From: Alphaproteobacteria bacterium MarineAlpha9_Bin7
Lineage (GTDB): Bacteria; Pseudomonadota; Alphaproteobacteria; UBA7887
Reading direction: 5' to 3'
Length of the DNA stretch: 22,632 nt
Assembly: GCA_002938115.1 (NCBI GenBank)
Contig: PTKD01000005.1
Span: forward strand, 1-22,632
Positions within the stretch are counted from its first letter, which is position 1. Each line of letters starts with the position of its first letter. The position numbers were made by a program, and so were the translations under genes. Below, piece by piece: positions 7,209-16,139 of the stretch. The notes under the pieces were generated by a model. That model was not told the origin of the DNA and made no database searches. It saw only the letters and a program-made list of their open reading frames with translations.

Positions 7209-8006
7209 ATGGATACCGATCTTGCCCCCAAACTGGACAGCCCCGTGGCCATTAGAAATGCCAGCCGTCTGGGTCAGTTTAAAAATCCAACAGGCGGACT
7301 CGCTTTGGGACACGTGCAAGCCAATTTAGCTATCTTGCCACATAAAGCGGCGCTGGAATTCATGACTTTCTGTCAACGGAATCCTAAACCTTGCCCGATA
7401 ATAGATGTCACAGACCCAGGCGAGCCGGAACCGAAGAGTGCCGCCAGAGGTGCTGACTTGCGGACCGACTTGCCGCGCTATCGCATATACAAGCACGGCA
7501 AATTAGTGGATGAACCAACTGACATTTTAGGATACTGGCGTGACGACTTAGTAGCATTCCTCATAGGATGCTCATTTACGTTCGAAAATGCGATGTTGTC
7601 AGCCGGAATACCTCTACGGCACCACGATAAAAGCGGCAACGTGCCGATGTACGTAACGAACATCCAATGTGCTCCTTCGGGCCGCTTTTCGGGACCAATG
7701 GTCGTCTCCATGAGACCCGTGCCAAGCAAACTAACTATCAAGGCCGTGGAAGTAACCGGGCGTTATCCGAACGCGCACGGCGCACCAATCCACTGGGGAG
7801 ACCCGTCCGTGATTGGCATCTATAATCTAGCGCAGCCAGATTTTGGTGAACCCACTTATCTTTCTAATCAAGACGTGCCAATGTTCTGGGCATGCGGTGT
7901 AACTCCACAAACAGTAGTGATGGCCAGCAACACGTCCTTTGCAATCACGCACGCGCCCGGACATATGTTTGTGACAGATCTCAAAGATGTCGATTTAATG
8001 CGCTAG
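7209..8006 (+). CDS. D-glutamate cyclase/putative hydro-lyase family protein (DUF1445, YcsI-like)
   Basis: The 265-residue product matches the D-glutamate cyclase family (formerly DUF1445, UPF0317). Family-like segments appear in order: FLIGCSFTFENAM (117-129), NVPMYVTNIQC (144-154), GPMVVSMRP (162-170), TGRYPNAHGAPIHWGDP (183-199), IGIYNL and the C-terminal VPMFWACGVTPQ (223-234). Length is normal for the stand-alone bacterial family. The mammalian DGLUCY relative interconverts D-glutamate and 5-oxo-D-proline; most bacterial members have no proven substrate. Start: ATG at 7209, preceded by GAGG. The frame is open far upstream, but that part is antisense to rnpB and is not protein. It is divergent from rnpB, with 100 bp between them. 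A role in D-glutamate turnover near the murein cluster is inference only. Confidence 0.9.
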   Translation: MDTDLAPKLDSPVAIRNASRLGQFKNPTGGLALGHVQANLAILPHKAALEFMTFCQRNPKPCPIIDVTDPGEPEPKSAARGADLRTDLPRYRIYKHGKLVDEPTDILGYWRDDLVAFLIGCSFTFENAMLSAGIPLRHHDKSGNVPMYVTNIQCAPSGRFSGPMVVSMRPVPSKLTIKAVEVTGRYPNAHGAPIHWGDPSVIGIYNLAQPDFGEPTYLSNQDVPMFWACGVTPQTVVMASNTSFAITHAPGHMFVTDLKDVDLMR

Positions 8007-8099
8007 TTACTTGCGCAACACCAACCGAATTTTGGGGAGCGACGAGTTAGGGCGCAGGGTCTTAATAAATTTCCGTTGTCTAAACTACTAAGACTACCA

Positions 8100-9893
8100 T
8101 CAGATTTTGGTCTCCAGTTCTTCACGTTTATTTTCAAGCTCGATCCACCGGTTCTCTGACCGTGCTAATACCATCCGCACATCAGCAAGATCGTTGGTCA
8201 CCACCTCAAAGGCAACCGGATCTTTGAGGTATAAATTTGGATCCGCCAAAAGCGACTCCAAATCCGATAATTTGCGGTTTAATTTCTCAATATTCTGCGG
8301 TAAACCCTCAAGCTCATACTGCTCCTTATAGCCGAGCCTGGTACGCGCTTTCTGGGGAACCTTAGTGCCACGCCTCCTTCTTTTCGGTTCTATATTAATC
8401 GGCTTTGGTTTAAAACGTAGATAGTCGGTGTAACCACCAATGTATTCAATTGCACCACCTGTCCCGTCGAGGACGATCGTACTGGTTGCCATTCGGTCAA
8501 TAAAATCCCTATCATGGCTTACCAAAAGTACGGTGCCTTTGTATTCGTCAAGCGCCTCCTGCAGAAGATCCAGCGTTTCGACATCTAGGTCGTTGGTCGG
8601 TTCATCAAGTACAAGCAAATTCCCTGGGCGTGCGAACAAACGCGCCAACAACAGTCGACTGTGTTCGCCGCCTGATAGATTTCCAACAGGGCTTCGGACC
8701 TGGCTCTCGTCAAACAAAAAGTCGCTCAAATAACCGACAACGTGCCTTGCTCGACCACGCACATTGACCATCTCACCACCGTTTGGGCACATGGTCTGCC
8801 ACAAGGTCAGGTTACAATCGAGAGACTCACGTCGTTGATCAAAGTAGAGGGTTTTCAGTCGCGTTCCCAATCTAAGGTCACCATTATCCGGTTTCAACTC
8901 TCCAATTAATATTCGCAAGAGCGTTGTTTTTCCTGCCCCGTTCGGCCCAACAATAGCGATCCTATCACCGCGCATGATTCGAACAGTCAGGTCTTTTATC
9001 AAAACTCTTCCATCAAATTGTTTGCCAATGTTGCGAGCTTCGATCACAGCGTTCCCGCTGCTGGCACCTGTGTCAATTTCGAGAGACGCCTTCTTTTTGA
9101 CAATGTTGACACTGCGACGCTCGGCACGCAGGGTCTGCAACTTACGCAGTCTCCCTTGATTGCGTTTGCGACGAGCCGTGACCCCGTGGCGTAACCATCG
9201 TTCTTCTGCAACTATTTTCCGACTTTGTTTACGGCGCTCTTCTGCTTCTGATGAACTGATCTCTTCGGACCAACGTTCAAAATACTCAAAGCCAGCGTCC
9301 AGAGTTCTTAAGACTCCGTCATTCAACCATGCAACTCTGCGAGCAACCTTACCCAGCAGAGTGCGGTCATGGCTAACCAAAACAACTGCACCCTCAAACC
9401 CGTTCAGGTAGGTCTCCAACCATTCGATTGTATCGACATCTAAGTGATTGGTTGGCTCATCTAATAATAATAATTCGGGCTCACCAACAAGTGCTCGGGC
9501 CAGTACTACCCGACGCCACTCGCCGCCCGATAACGTCTTCATTAAAGGTGTCGGTCTGAGCTTGAGTTGCTCAAGGATCGATGCGGTCTTGTGGTCTTCT
9601 TGACCACCTTCCACCAATATCTCAGAGACGTAGTCAGAAACTTTTTGGTCGGATACCTCAGTTGCGACACCCTGATCTAACAACGATATGCGCAACCCAG
9701 ATCGACATAGGCGTTCACCTCGATCAATCTCCATGCTACCAGCAATCAGCTTCAACAATGTGGATTTACCACTAGCATTGCGTCCTACGATACAGAGTCT
9801 CTCCTTGGGCTGAATATGAAAATCCAAATCGGTGAACAAACTACGCTCACTGACACGCAGGAAGGCTGAGCGTATACTAACAAGTGGTGTCAT
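8100..9893 (-). CDS. uup: ABC-F family ATPase, Uup type
   Basis: Soluble ABC-F protein with two ATPase domains and no membrane segments; members act on ribosomes, and Uup of E. coli is linked to precise transposon excision and ribosome-related functions. Of 597 residues, domain 1 has Walker A GRNASGKST (37-45), signature LSGGE (121-125) and LLLLDEPTNHLD (141-152). The charged linker contains ARRKRNQGRLRKLQTLR (240-256). Domain 2 has GPNGAGKTT (316-324), LSGGE (406-410) and LLVLDEPTNDLD (426-437). A basic stretch and a predicted coiled-coil tail (about 525-597) favour Uup over EttA or YheS types. ATG at 9893 has no strong Shine-Dalgarno sequence. It follows the dehydrogenase gene by 55 bp on the same strand and may share its transcript. 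It faces the hydro-lyase gene end to end. Confidence 0.93.
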   Translation of the reverse strand: MTPLVSIRSAFLRVSERSLFTDLDFHIQPKERLCIVGRNASGKSTLLKLIAGSMEIDRGERLCRSGLRISLLDQGVATEVSDQKVSDYVSEILVEGGQEDHKTASILEQLKLRPTPLMKTLSGGEWRRVVLARALVGEPELLLLDEPTNHLDVDTIEWLETYLNGFEGAVVLVSHDRTLLGKVARRVAWLNDGVLRTLDAGFEYFERWSEEISSSEAEERRKQSRKIVAEERWLRHGVTARRKRNQGRLRKLQTLRAERRSVNIVKKKASLEIDTGASSGNAVIEARNIGKQFDGRVLIKDLTVRIMRGDRIAIVGPNGAGKTTLLRILIGELKPDNGDLRLGTRLKTLYFDQRRESLDCNLTLWQTMCPNGGEMVNVRGRARHVVGYLSDFLFDESQVRSPVGNLSGGEHSRLLLARLFARPGNLLVLDEPTNDLDVETLDLLQEALDEYKGTVLLVSHDRDFIDRMATSTIVLDGTGGAIEYIGGYTDYLRFKPKPINIEPKRRRRGTKVPQKARTRLGYKEQYELEGLPQNIEKLNRKLSDLESLLADPNLYLKDPVAFEVVTNDLADVRMVLARSENRWIELENKREELETKI

Positions 9894-9948
9894 AGACAGT
9901 AGTACGCTGATAGTCGAAACAGAATCAAAACGCTGCGTTGGAAACTCA

Positions 9949-10989
9949 CTAGTCAGTTGCCTCGCAGAATCGCGCCTGAAACTGCGGCCAAGCCTCTGGA
10001 TTAACTAGTCGCGGCGGCCGTTCGCCCCTCCAAATTCCCATCCACTGCTCAGCCGCACCTATGCCTGCGCGAAGCCGCGCCTCTTCTGTAATGCCAGCTG
10101 TATGCATAGTAATTATGACATTGTCGAACCCGTGCAACGCGTGTTCGATCGGCGGCGGTTCATCAGTCCAAACATCGAGCCCAGCTCCTCTGAGTTCGCC
10201 CGAAGCCAAGGCGGAAACCAATGCTCCCTCGTCATGAATGCCGCCGCGCGCCGTAGTTACAAAATATGCCGAAGATTTCATACATGCCAAGGCGGCAGCG
10301 TCGATCATGCCTCGGGTTTCATCTGTCAGAGGACAATTAACTGAAACAAAGTCGGATTCTGTGAGTAACTTTTCAAATGAGGAAGGCTGGGCACCGCGTG
10401 CCAAAATTTGTGAATCCGTCAGGTAAGGATCGTAAGCAAGAACCTGCGCCTCAAATAGGCCGCAGCAAAGTTCAGCCAGCCGCGTGCCAATATTGCCAAG
10501 ACCGATAATCCCGACAGTCTTACCCAAAAGATCGTTGCCAAGAAAGTCGTTCCTGTGCCAATCACGATTCCGACGCATGGCTCGGTCCATCTCGATCATA
10601 CGTTTTGACAGGCAGAGAATCATTCCCAGAGCATGTTCCGCCACCGCTTCTCGATTGGCTCCAGACTGGTTGACAACCAAGACGCCCGCCTCGGTGCAGG
10701 CGTCAACGTCGACCGTGTCATATCCAGCACCATCCGCCGAAATTACCAGTAATTTAGGGCAGCGGGCCAACAAATCACTATCGGCACGATACTGTGACGG
10801 CATCTCATGTCGAGCAGATGAAATTTGATATCCGTGCGCAGAGGCAAGCTCCGCCCAACTATCTTGCTCAGGAGTATCCCAACTCAGCTGTCGTATTTCG
10901 ACGTCAGGGGCAGATTTGATGAGTGCAAGACCCTCCTGGTGTGTCCAGCGATTGAAAAAGACAATTTTGCGACTGTCCGTGGAGTTCAT
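9949..10989 (-). CDS. D-isomer specific 2-hydroxyacid dehydrogenase family protein
   Basis: NAD(P)-dependent oxidoreductase that interconverts a 2-keto acid and a D-2-hydroxy acid; the substrate cannot be told from sequence. The 346-residue product has an N-terminal substrate-binding part, a Rossmann fold with GLGNIG (163-168) followed by the acidic residue of AYDPYL (D187), and the catalytic set R248 (TTARGG), E277 (WTDEPPP) and H296 (MHTAGI). PQ in the usual catalytic dyad HE/HR region is replaced by an ordinary family variant, and all three catalytic residues remain. It resembles phosphoglycerate, glyoxylate/hydroxypyruvate and CtBP-like dehydrogenases but has no ACT domain. Start: ATG at 10989 with AGGAGGA 5 nt upstream, a very strong ribosome site. 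The neighbours (uup, def) give no pathway clue. Confidence 0.9.
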   Translation of the reverse strand: MNSTDSRKIVFFNRWTHQEGLALIKSAPDVEIRQLSWDTPEQDSWAELASAHGYQISSARHEMPSQYRADSDLLARCPKLLVISADGAGYDTVDVDACTEAGVLVVNQSGANREAVAEHALGMILCLSKRMIEMDRAMRRNRDWHRNDFLGNDLLGKTVGIIGLGNIGTRLAELCCGLFEAQVLAYDPYLTDSQILARGAQPSSFEKLLTESDFVSVNCPLTDETRGMIDAAALACMKSSAYFVTTARGGIHDEGALVSALASGELRGAGLDVWTDEPPPIEHALHGFDNVIITMHTAGITEEARLRAGIGAAEQWMGIWRGERPPRLVNPEAWPQFQARFCEATD

Positions 10990-11076
10990 TTATTCCTCCT
11001 CGAAAGAATTTTGGCTGCTTCAATGCCTGACACTTACTGTTTTTCGTTACTGCTGCAAGGAAATGGAATTGGCCAT

Positions 11077-11121
11077 GGGCACGCCACTAGTGGTAAATGT
11101 GTACATTCGCGCGGCGTGCCC
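11077..11121. promoter_or_regulatory. Nested inverted repeats in the dehydrogenase/deformylase divergent region
   Basis: GGGCACGCC (11077-11085) is exactly repeated in inverse as GGCGTGCCC (11113-11121) with a 27-nt centre. Inside lies a second dyad, AATGT-GT-ACATT (11096-11107). No T-run follows either arm, so it is not a typical terminator. It lies 88 bp upstream of the dehydrogenase start and 63 bp upstream of the deformylase ATG, where an operator would be expected. No regulator gene is adjacent. Confidence 0.35.
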
Positions 11122-11183
11122 CATAAGTGACGCGCGATAATGCTGGATAAATATTGTCCGTAATTTGAATGAAAGTGTACTCT

Positions 11184-11804
11184 ATGGCTGTATTGAGGAT
11201 TGCAAAAATGGGGAACCCAGCGCTTCAAAAGATAGCGAAACCAGTCGAGGATCCCACCACGCCGGAAATCGCCGCTCTTGCTCAGAACATGCGAGACACC
11301 CTAGAGGACATCGGAGCGAGCGGCCTAGCTGCACCACAAATTATGGTGAACCTTCGTGTGGTTGTGTATCGCATGATCTCTGCCCGAATTCCGAAAGGCT
11401 CCAGGCTTAAACCGGTACCGTGGACTGTCATGGTTAACCCAAAGATCACCCCTCAAACCGACGTCAAAACAGAGATCTGGGAGCGCTGTCTCTCGATACC
11501 CGGACTACATGGTAAAGTGCCGCGCTGGCCGGAAATATCAATCCAGTACCAAACACTCACAGGAGACTCAATTTCACAAAATGCACATTCGAGTTGGGCA
11601 GCATTGTTGCAACATGAATGCGATCATTTAGATGGCATACTCTACCCGGCGCGCATGACAGATTTATCGCTTCTCTCCTACAATGATGAGCCGGGACCGT
11701 TAGCATACGACGTCGCCAATAATAAAGAAATTGACCCGCTATTTATTGATTTAGTTGACACCTGGCCTGCACGCAATCACTGGTTCCCCGATTCAAAAGG
11801 GTAG
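11184..11804 (+). CDS. def: Peptide deformylase, divergent variant
   Basis: Metalloenzyme that removes the formyl group from the N-terminal methionine of new proteins. The 206-residue product keeps the key residues: Q52 of motif 1 (GLAAPQ, 47-52), metal-binding C102 of motif 2 (ERCLS, 100-104), and H144, E145 and H148 of motif 3 (HECDH). Three glycines common in the family are changed: the first Gly of GxGLAAPQ is Ala45, the Gly after PQI is Met54, and EGCLS reads ERCLS (Arg101). It is therefore likely a metalloenzyme of the family but possibly a secondary deformylase rather than the main one. Start: ATG 11184 gives the usual MAVLRIAKMGNP opening; an in-frame ATG at 11169 would add five residues. 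Neither has a strong Shine-Dalgarno sequence. It converges on atpC with 39 nt between. Confidence 0.88.
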   Translation: MAVLRIAKMGNPALQKIAKPVEDPTTPEIAALAQNMRDTLEDIGASGLAAPQIMVNLRVVVYRMISARIPKGSRLKPVPWTVMVNPKITPQTDVKTEIWERCLSIPGLHGKVPRWPEISIQYQTLTGDSISQNAHSSWAALLQHECDHLDGILYPARMTDLSLLSYNDEPGPLAYDVANNKEIDPLFIDLVDTWPARNHWFPDSKG

Positions 11805-11843
11805 CGTCCACAGCTTATGGATAAAACCAGATTCCACGAAACA

Positions 11844-12251
11844 CTACTGTGCGTCTAAAGCCTCTAATAGGGCCCGTCCAATGCGAAGATCATTTTCGTA
11901 CTCGGTTACGTCTTCGTCCGGGTTGGCAACACTAATCGCTTGCTCGTTATCACTGATCCGGGCCTCCACAGAGACACGCTCCACTTCAGCCAAGTTAACC
12001 GCCTCCTCTGCCAACACGGTGCACCGTTCGCCCGTCACTTCCGCGAACCCACCCGCTACAAATATTCGATCCGAGATCGTTTCCCCGTTATAAACCTCAA
12101 TCGTTCCCGGGCGGACACCTGACAAAAATAAAGCATGCCCTGGAAGCACACCAAAATCGCCTTCCTCTCCCGGCACTACTACCATATCAGCACCTTCGGA
12201 CACTAACAGCCTTTCGGGCGAGACAAGTTCAAACTCCACTTTATCTGCCAT
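11844..12251 (-). CDS. atpC: F1Fo ATP synthase subunit epsilon
   Basis: Central-stalk subunit that couples gamma rotation to the membrane ring and can inhibit hydrolysis. The 135-residue product has the N-terminal beta-sandwich with FELVSPERLLVSEGADMVVVPG and GDFGVLPGHALF (about 7-43), then a C-terminal helical part. ATG at 12251 follows the atpD stop by 5 nt. It is the last gene of the atpHAGDC operon; no clear hairpin terminator is visible in the 39 nt between it and the convergent deformylase gene. Confidence 0.95.
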   Translation of the reverse strand: MADKVEFELVSPERLLVSEGADMVVVPGEEGDFGVLPGHALFLSGVRPGTIEVYNGETISDRIFVAGGFAEVTGERCTVLAEEAVNLAEVERVSVEARISDNEQAISVANPDEDVTEYENDLRIGRALLEALDAQ

Positions 12252-12256
12252 GTCGA

Positions 12257-13681
12257 TCAGGCTGCTTCTGCGGCCATTTGCATGGCTTTTTCGCGAGCCT
12301 CATCTAACGTGCCCACCATATAAAAACTTGCTTCCGGCATATCATCGCACTCACCATCGCAAATTTTTCGGAATCCGCTAATTGTGTCCTCTAGGCCCAC
12401 TAATACTCCTGGACTGCCCGTAAAAACCTCTGCGACGTAAAATGGTTGGGATAGAAACCGTTGAATCTTACGGGCCCGAGCTACGGTCAGCTTATCTTCT
12501 TCTGAGAGCTCATCCATACCCAGGATTGCGATGATATCTTGTAAAGACTTGTAGGTCTGCAGGATTTCCTGAACGCGGCGAGCGACACCATAATGATCGT
12601 CACCGACTACGCGTGGATCCATCATGCGAGAGGTGCTATCCAGAGGGTCGACCGCCGGATAGATCCCAAGTTCGGCGATCTGCCGGCTCAGGACCGTCGT
12701 CGCATCTAAGTGGCTGAACGAAGTCGCCGGAGCCGGATCGGTCAAATCATCGGCGGGCACGTAAATTGCTTGGACAGAAGTAATAGAACCTTTCTTAGTA
12801 GTTGTAATTCTCTCCTGCAAATTCCCCATGTCTGTTGCCAGAGTTGGCTGATAGCCAACTGCACTCGGTATCCGCCCCAATAAGACGGATACTTCTGAGC
12901 CTGCTTGAGTGAACCGAAAAATATTGTCGATAAACAACAAAACGTCTTGTCCCTCTTCGTCGCGGAAATATTCAGCAACAGTAAGGCCCGTGAGGCCAAC
13001 CCGTGCACGTGCACCCGGTGGCTCATTCATCTGGCCATAAACCAATGCAGCTTTCGACTCCTCGCCTTTACCAGTCTTTATCACACCAGATTCGATCATC
13101 TCATGGTATAGGTCATTTCCCTCGCGAGTGCGTTCGCCAACGCCCGCAAACACAGAAAACCCACCGTGAGCTTTCGCAATATTGTTGATCAATTCCATTA
13201 TAATCACGGTTTTGCCAACGCCCGCGCCGCCGAAAAGGCCAATCTTGCCACCTTTAGCGTACGGCGTAAGTAAATCGATAACTTTAATGCCGGTTACAAG
13301 TATTTCAGCATCGGTAGACTGGTCCACAAACTCCGGAGCAGGCGCATGAATAGGGCGGCGCAAATCAGTCTCGATGGGCCCACGGTCGTCTATTGGCTCA
13401 CCAATGACGTTAATGATCCTCCCCAAGGTCGCACGCCCCACAGGAACCGAGATGGGCTGACCAGTGTCGTTGACCTTCGCGCCCCGGACCAAACCCTCGG
13501 TGGAATCCATAGCGATAGTACGCACAGTCGCTTCACCCAGATGCTGGGCTACCTCTAGTACAAGTCTATTGCCCTCATTTTCGCACTCGAGTGCGTTAAG
13601 GATTGGCGGAAGATTGTCGCCAAATTGGACGTCGACTACTGCACCCATAACCTGAGTGATATGCCCGACTGGTTTAGTCAT
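12257..13681 (-). CDS. atpD: F1Fo ATP synthase catalytic subunit beta
   Basis: Catalytic subunit of the F1 head, which makes ATP as gamma rotates. From ATG 13681 the product is 474 residues, the normal length: N-terminal barrel, Walker A GGAGVGKT (151-158), the catalytic Glu of GERTREG (E183), the DVLLFIDNIFRF Walker B region, and the C-terminal catch region including the conserved MDELSEEDKL. Start: the frame runs upstream to a TTG at 13708, but that codon overlaps the atpG stop. GGAG lies about 8 nt before the ATG at 13681, and MTKPVGHITQVMG is the normal beginning. The gap to atpG is 23 nt. Confidence 0.98.
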   Translation of the reverse strand: MTKPVGHITQVMGAVVDVQFGDNLPPILNALECENEGNRLVLEVAQHLGEATVRTIAMDSTEGLVRGAKVNDTGQPISVPVGRATLGRIINVIGEPIDDRGPIETDLRRPIHAPAPEFVDQSTDAEILVTGIKVIDLLTPYAKGGKIGLFGGAGVGKTVIIMELINNIAKAHGGFSVFAGVGERTREGNDLYHEMIESGVIKTGKGEESKAALVYGQMNEPPGARARVGLTGLTVAEYFRDEEGQDVLLFIDNIFRFTQAGSEVSVLLGRIPSAVGYQPTLATDMGNLQERITTTKKGSITSVQAIYVPADDLTDPAPATSFSHLDATTVLSRQIAELGIYPAVDPLDSTSRMMDPRVVGDDHYGVARRVQEILQTYKSLQDIIAILGMDELSEEDKLTVARARKIQRFLSQPFYVAEVFTGSPGVLVGLEDTISGFRKICDGECDDMPEASFYMVGTLDEAREKAMQMAAEAA

Positions 13682-13704
13682 GTTTACTGCTCCATATTCC
13701 GCAT

Positions 13705-14583
13705 TCAAAGCGCTTCAGCGCCCGAGACTATCTCAATTAGTTCTTTGGTTATCATAGCCTGGCGAGTACGATTGTAGGTCAAAGTAAGCTTATCAATCAT
13801 ATCACCAGCATTACGTGTGGCATTGTCCATAGCCATCATCCGCGCACCCTGCTCGCTGGCTCCGTTTTCCAGAAATGCATGATATATTTGAACACCAATG
13901 TTCTGCGGAAGGAGCTTGTCAAGAATGGCGTCTTCGTCCGGCTCAAATTCATAAATTGCACCATCGAGATCTATCTGGTCTCCAATCCTCTGTGCGAACG
14001 GTATCAACTGCTGAAATGTTACTACTTGTGTCATCGCTGTCTTAAATTCGTTGTAAACAACGCTGCACACATCAAATTCCTTAGAGTCAAACAGCGTAAT
14101 AAGTGTGTGCGCTATCGCAACCGCATCTGCATATCTAGGCCCGCTCGAACCAGGGCCGTCCCTAGTCTCCACAAACTGCGTCCCGAATTCCCGTCGCAAT
14201 TGGTCTCGACCCTTGCGACCAATGATAAACAACTTGACGGTTTTCTTGTCAGCTTCCAATTCCGATATGCGAGCACGCACGGCTCTCACTATGGAAGCAT
14301 TAAAACCTCCACACAACCCACGATCCGACGTCGCGATCACCAGTAAGTGGGTCTCGTCGGAGGCTGTTCCGCGCAACAAAGTAGGAGCGTTTTCATTTTC
14401 CGCAACGGTTTGCGCTATGGAACTCACCATACGGTCCATCCGTTGCGCGTACGGCCGGGCAGCTTCTGCCTGCTCTTGCGCACGTCGAAGCTTTGAAGCA
14501 GCGACCATCTTCATCGCACTGGTAATCTTTTGCGTCGCCTTGACACTATTTATACGAACCCGAAGATATTTAAGACTAGGCAT
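13705..14583 (-). CDS. atpG: F1Fo ATP synthase subunit gamma
   Basis: Rotating shaft of F1. The 292-residue product opens with SLKYLRVRINSVKATQKITSAMKMVAASKLRRAQ, the typical N-terminal helix, has a Rossmann-like middle with SDRGLCGGFNASI (about 86-98), and ends with the C-terminal helix NATRNAGDMIDKLTLTYNRTRQA and ITKELIEIVSGA. Start: ATG 14583, 26 nt after the atpA stop; the ribosome site is weak. Length is normal. Confidence 0.97.
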   Translation of the reverse strand: MPSLKYLRVRINSVKATQKITSAMKMVAASKLRRAQEQAEAARPYAQRMDRMVSSIAQTVAENENAPTLLRGTASDETHLLVIATSDRGLCGGFNASIVRAVRARISELEADKKTVKLFIIGRKGRDQLRREFGTQFVETRDGPGSSGPRYADAVAIAHTLITLFDSKEFDVCSVVYNEFKTAMTQVVTFQQLIPFAQRIGDQIDLDGAIYEFEPDEDAILDKLLPQNIGVQIYHAFLENGASEQGARMMAMDNATRNAGDMIDKLTLTYNRTRQAMITKELIEIVSGAEAL

Positions 14584-14609
14584 GGCAACAAATACTCTAA
14601 GGGATAATT

Positions 14610-16139
14610 TTAGAGGAAGTTCTTTCCAAAAGTATCGATGACTACCTTGAGCTTTTCTTCCGTATCATCAGAGATCTCTCCATCCTCGCGAATCGTGCCC
14701 AGCAAATCAGAATGATTGGCACGAAAATCAGTCAGGAGACCTTCTTCAAAACGACCCACTTCGGATGTTTTTAAGTTGTCGAGATAACCTCGCACACCAG
14801 CGAACACCACAACCACCTGTTCCTCTACCGGCAATGGCGAATATTGGCCCTGCTTCAAAAGCTCCGTCAACCGTTCTCCGCGAGCAAGTAGTCGTTGGGT
14901 TGCAGCATCAAGGTCCGAAGCGAATTGGGAAAATGCGGCCATCTCCCTATATTGCGCGAGCTCAAGCTTAATGGAGCCCGCAACCTGTTTCATAGCCTTA
15001 ACCTGAGCAGCCGAACCAACACGACTTACCGATAAGCCAACATTAATCGCCGGACGAACTCCTTGATAAAATAGTTCGGTTTCAAGAAATATTTGTCCAT
15101 CGGTTATCGAAATCACGTTGGTCGGGATGTAAGCAGACACGTCACCCGCCTGAGTCTCAATCACAGGTAATGCTGTTAGAGATCCTCCCCCGAGCTCATC
15201 ATTCATCTTAGCCGCGCGCTCGAGCAGTCGCGAGTGCAAATAAAACACATCGCCCGGATAGGCTTCGCGCCCTGGAGGCCGTCGGAGCAAAAGGGACATT
15301 TGTCGATAGGCAACTGCCTGTTTAGAGAGATCGTCATAAACAATTAGGGCGTGCATGCCGTTATCACGGAAATATTCTCCCATAGCACAACCACCGTAAG
15401 GCGCCAGGAACTGCATAGGTGCAGGTTCTGAGGCAGACGCAGATACCACTATCGTATATTCAAGGGCCCCATTCTCCTCGAGTGTCTTAACAATCTGCGC
15501 GACCGTCGAACGCTTTTGACCGACCGCGACATAAATGCAATACAATTTCTTGGTTTCGTCGCTACCTTCGTTGACAGACTTTTGATTAATGATGGTATCT
15601 ATAGCGAGGGCAGTCTTACCCGTTTGCCGATCACCAATAATGAGCTCTCGCTGACCTCGGCCAATCGGTACCAAGCTGTCTATTGCCTTCAGGCCCGTTT
15701 GCATCGGCTCATTTACCGACTGTCGAGGAATTATCCCAGGCGCCTTAACTTCCATCCGCCGGCGCTCCGTAACCTCGATTGCGCCCTTACCATCTATTGG
15801 CTCGCCTAGAGCATCAACAACCCTACCAAGCATGTTTTTCCCGACGGGAACATCAACTATCGAGCTTGTTCGTTTTACAACATCACCTTCCTTAATATTG
15901 CGATCATCGCCAAAAATGACGATCCCGACATTGTCAGTTTCGAGGTTTAACGCCATACCTTTGATAGCGCCAGGAAACTCCACCATCTCCCCCGATTGGA
16001 CATTATCCAGGCCGTACACGCGTGCGATACCGTCACCCACCGACAGCACCTGTCCGACCTCCGCAACCTCAGCTTCAGTCCCAAAATCCGCAATTTGTTG
16101 CTTAAGAATTTTCGAGATCTCGGCGGCACGGATTTCCAT
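14610..16139 (-). CDS. atpA: F1Fo ATP synthase subunit alpha
   Basis: Non-catalytic nucleotide-binding subunit of the F1 head that supplies an arginine finger to the beta active site. The 509-residue product has the N-terminal barrel, Walker A GDRQTGKT (169-176), the LIVYDDLSKQA Walker B region, and the arginine-finger segment GLSVSRVGSAAQ. Length is typical of the family. The ATG shares one base with the atpH stop (TAATG), indicating coupled translation. All five F1 genes are in the standard order, while the F0 genes are absent from the window, as in alphaproteobacteria where they form a separate operon. Confidence 0.98.
   Translation of the reverse strand: MEIRAAEISKILKQQIADFGTEAEVAEVGQVLSVGDGIARVYGLDNVQSGEMVEFPGAIKGMALNLETDNVGIVIFGDDRNIKEGDVVKRTSSIVDVPVGKNMLGRVVDALGEPIDGKGAIEVTERRRMEVKAPGIIPRQSVNEPMQTGLKAIDSLVPIGRGQRELIIGDRQTGKTALAIDTIINQKSVNEGSDETKKLYCIYVAVGQKRSTVAQIVKTLEENGALEYTIVVSASASEPAPMQFLAPYGGCAMGEYFRDNGMHALIVYDDLSKQAVAYRQMSLLLRRPPGREAYPGDVFYLHSRLLERAAKMNDELGGGSLTALPVIETQAGDVSAYIPTNVISITDGQIFLETELFYQGVRPAINVGLSVSRVGSAAQVKAMKQVAGSIKLELAQYREMAAFSQFASDLDAATQRLLARGERLTELLKQGQYSPLPVEEQVVVVFAGVRGYLDNLKTSEVGRFEEGLLTDFRANHSDLLGTIREDGEISDDTEEKLKVVIDTFGKNFL

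Noticed and set aside
8007..8099. GTCTTA/TAAGAC inverted repeat as a terminator for the convergent genes
   Set aside because: Only 6 bp of AT-rich stem with a 24-nt loop and no T-run; too weak to call.
13682..13708. TTG start extending AtpD by nine residues
   Set aside because: It overlaps the atpG stop; the ATG at 13681 has GGAG upstream and the standard N-terminus.
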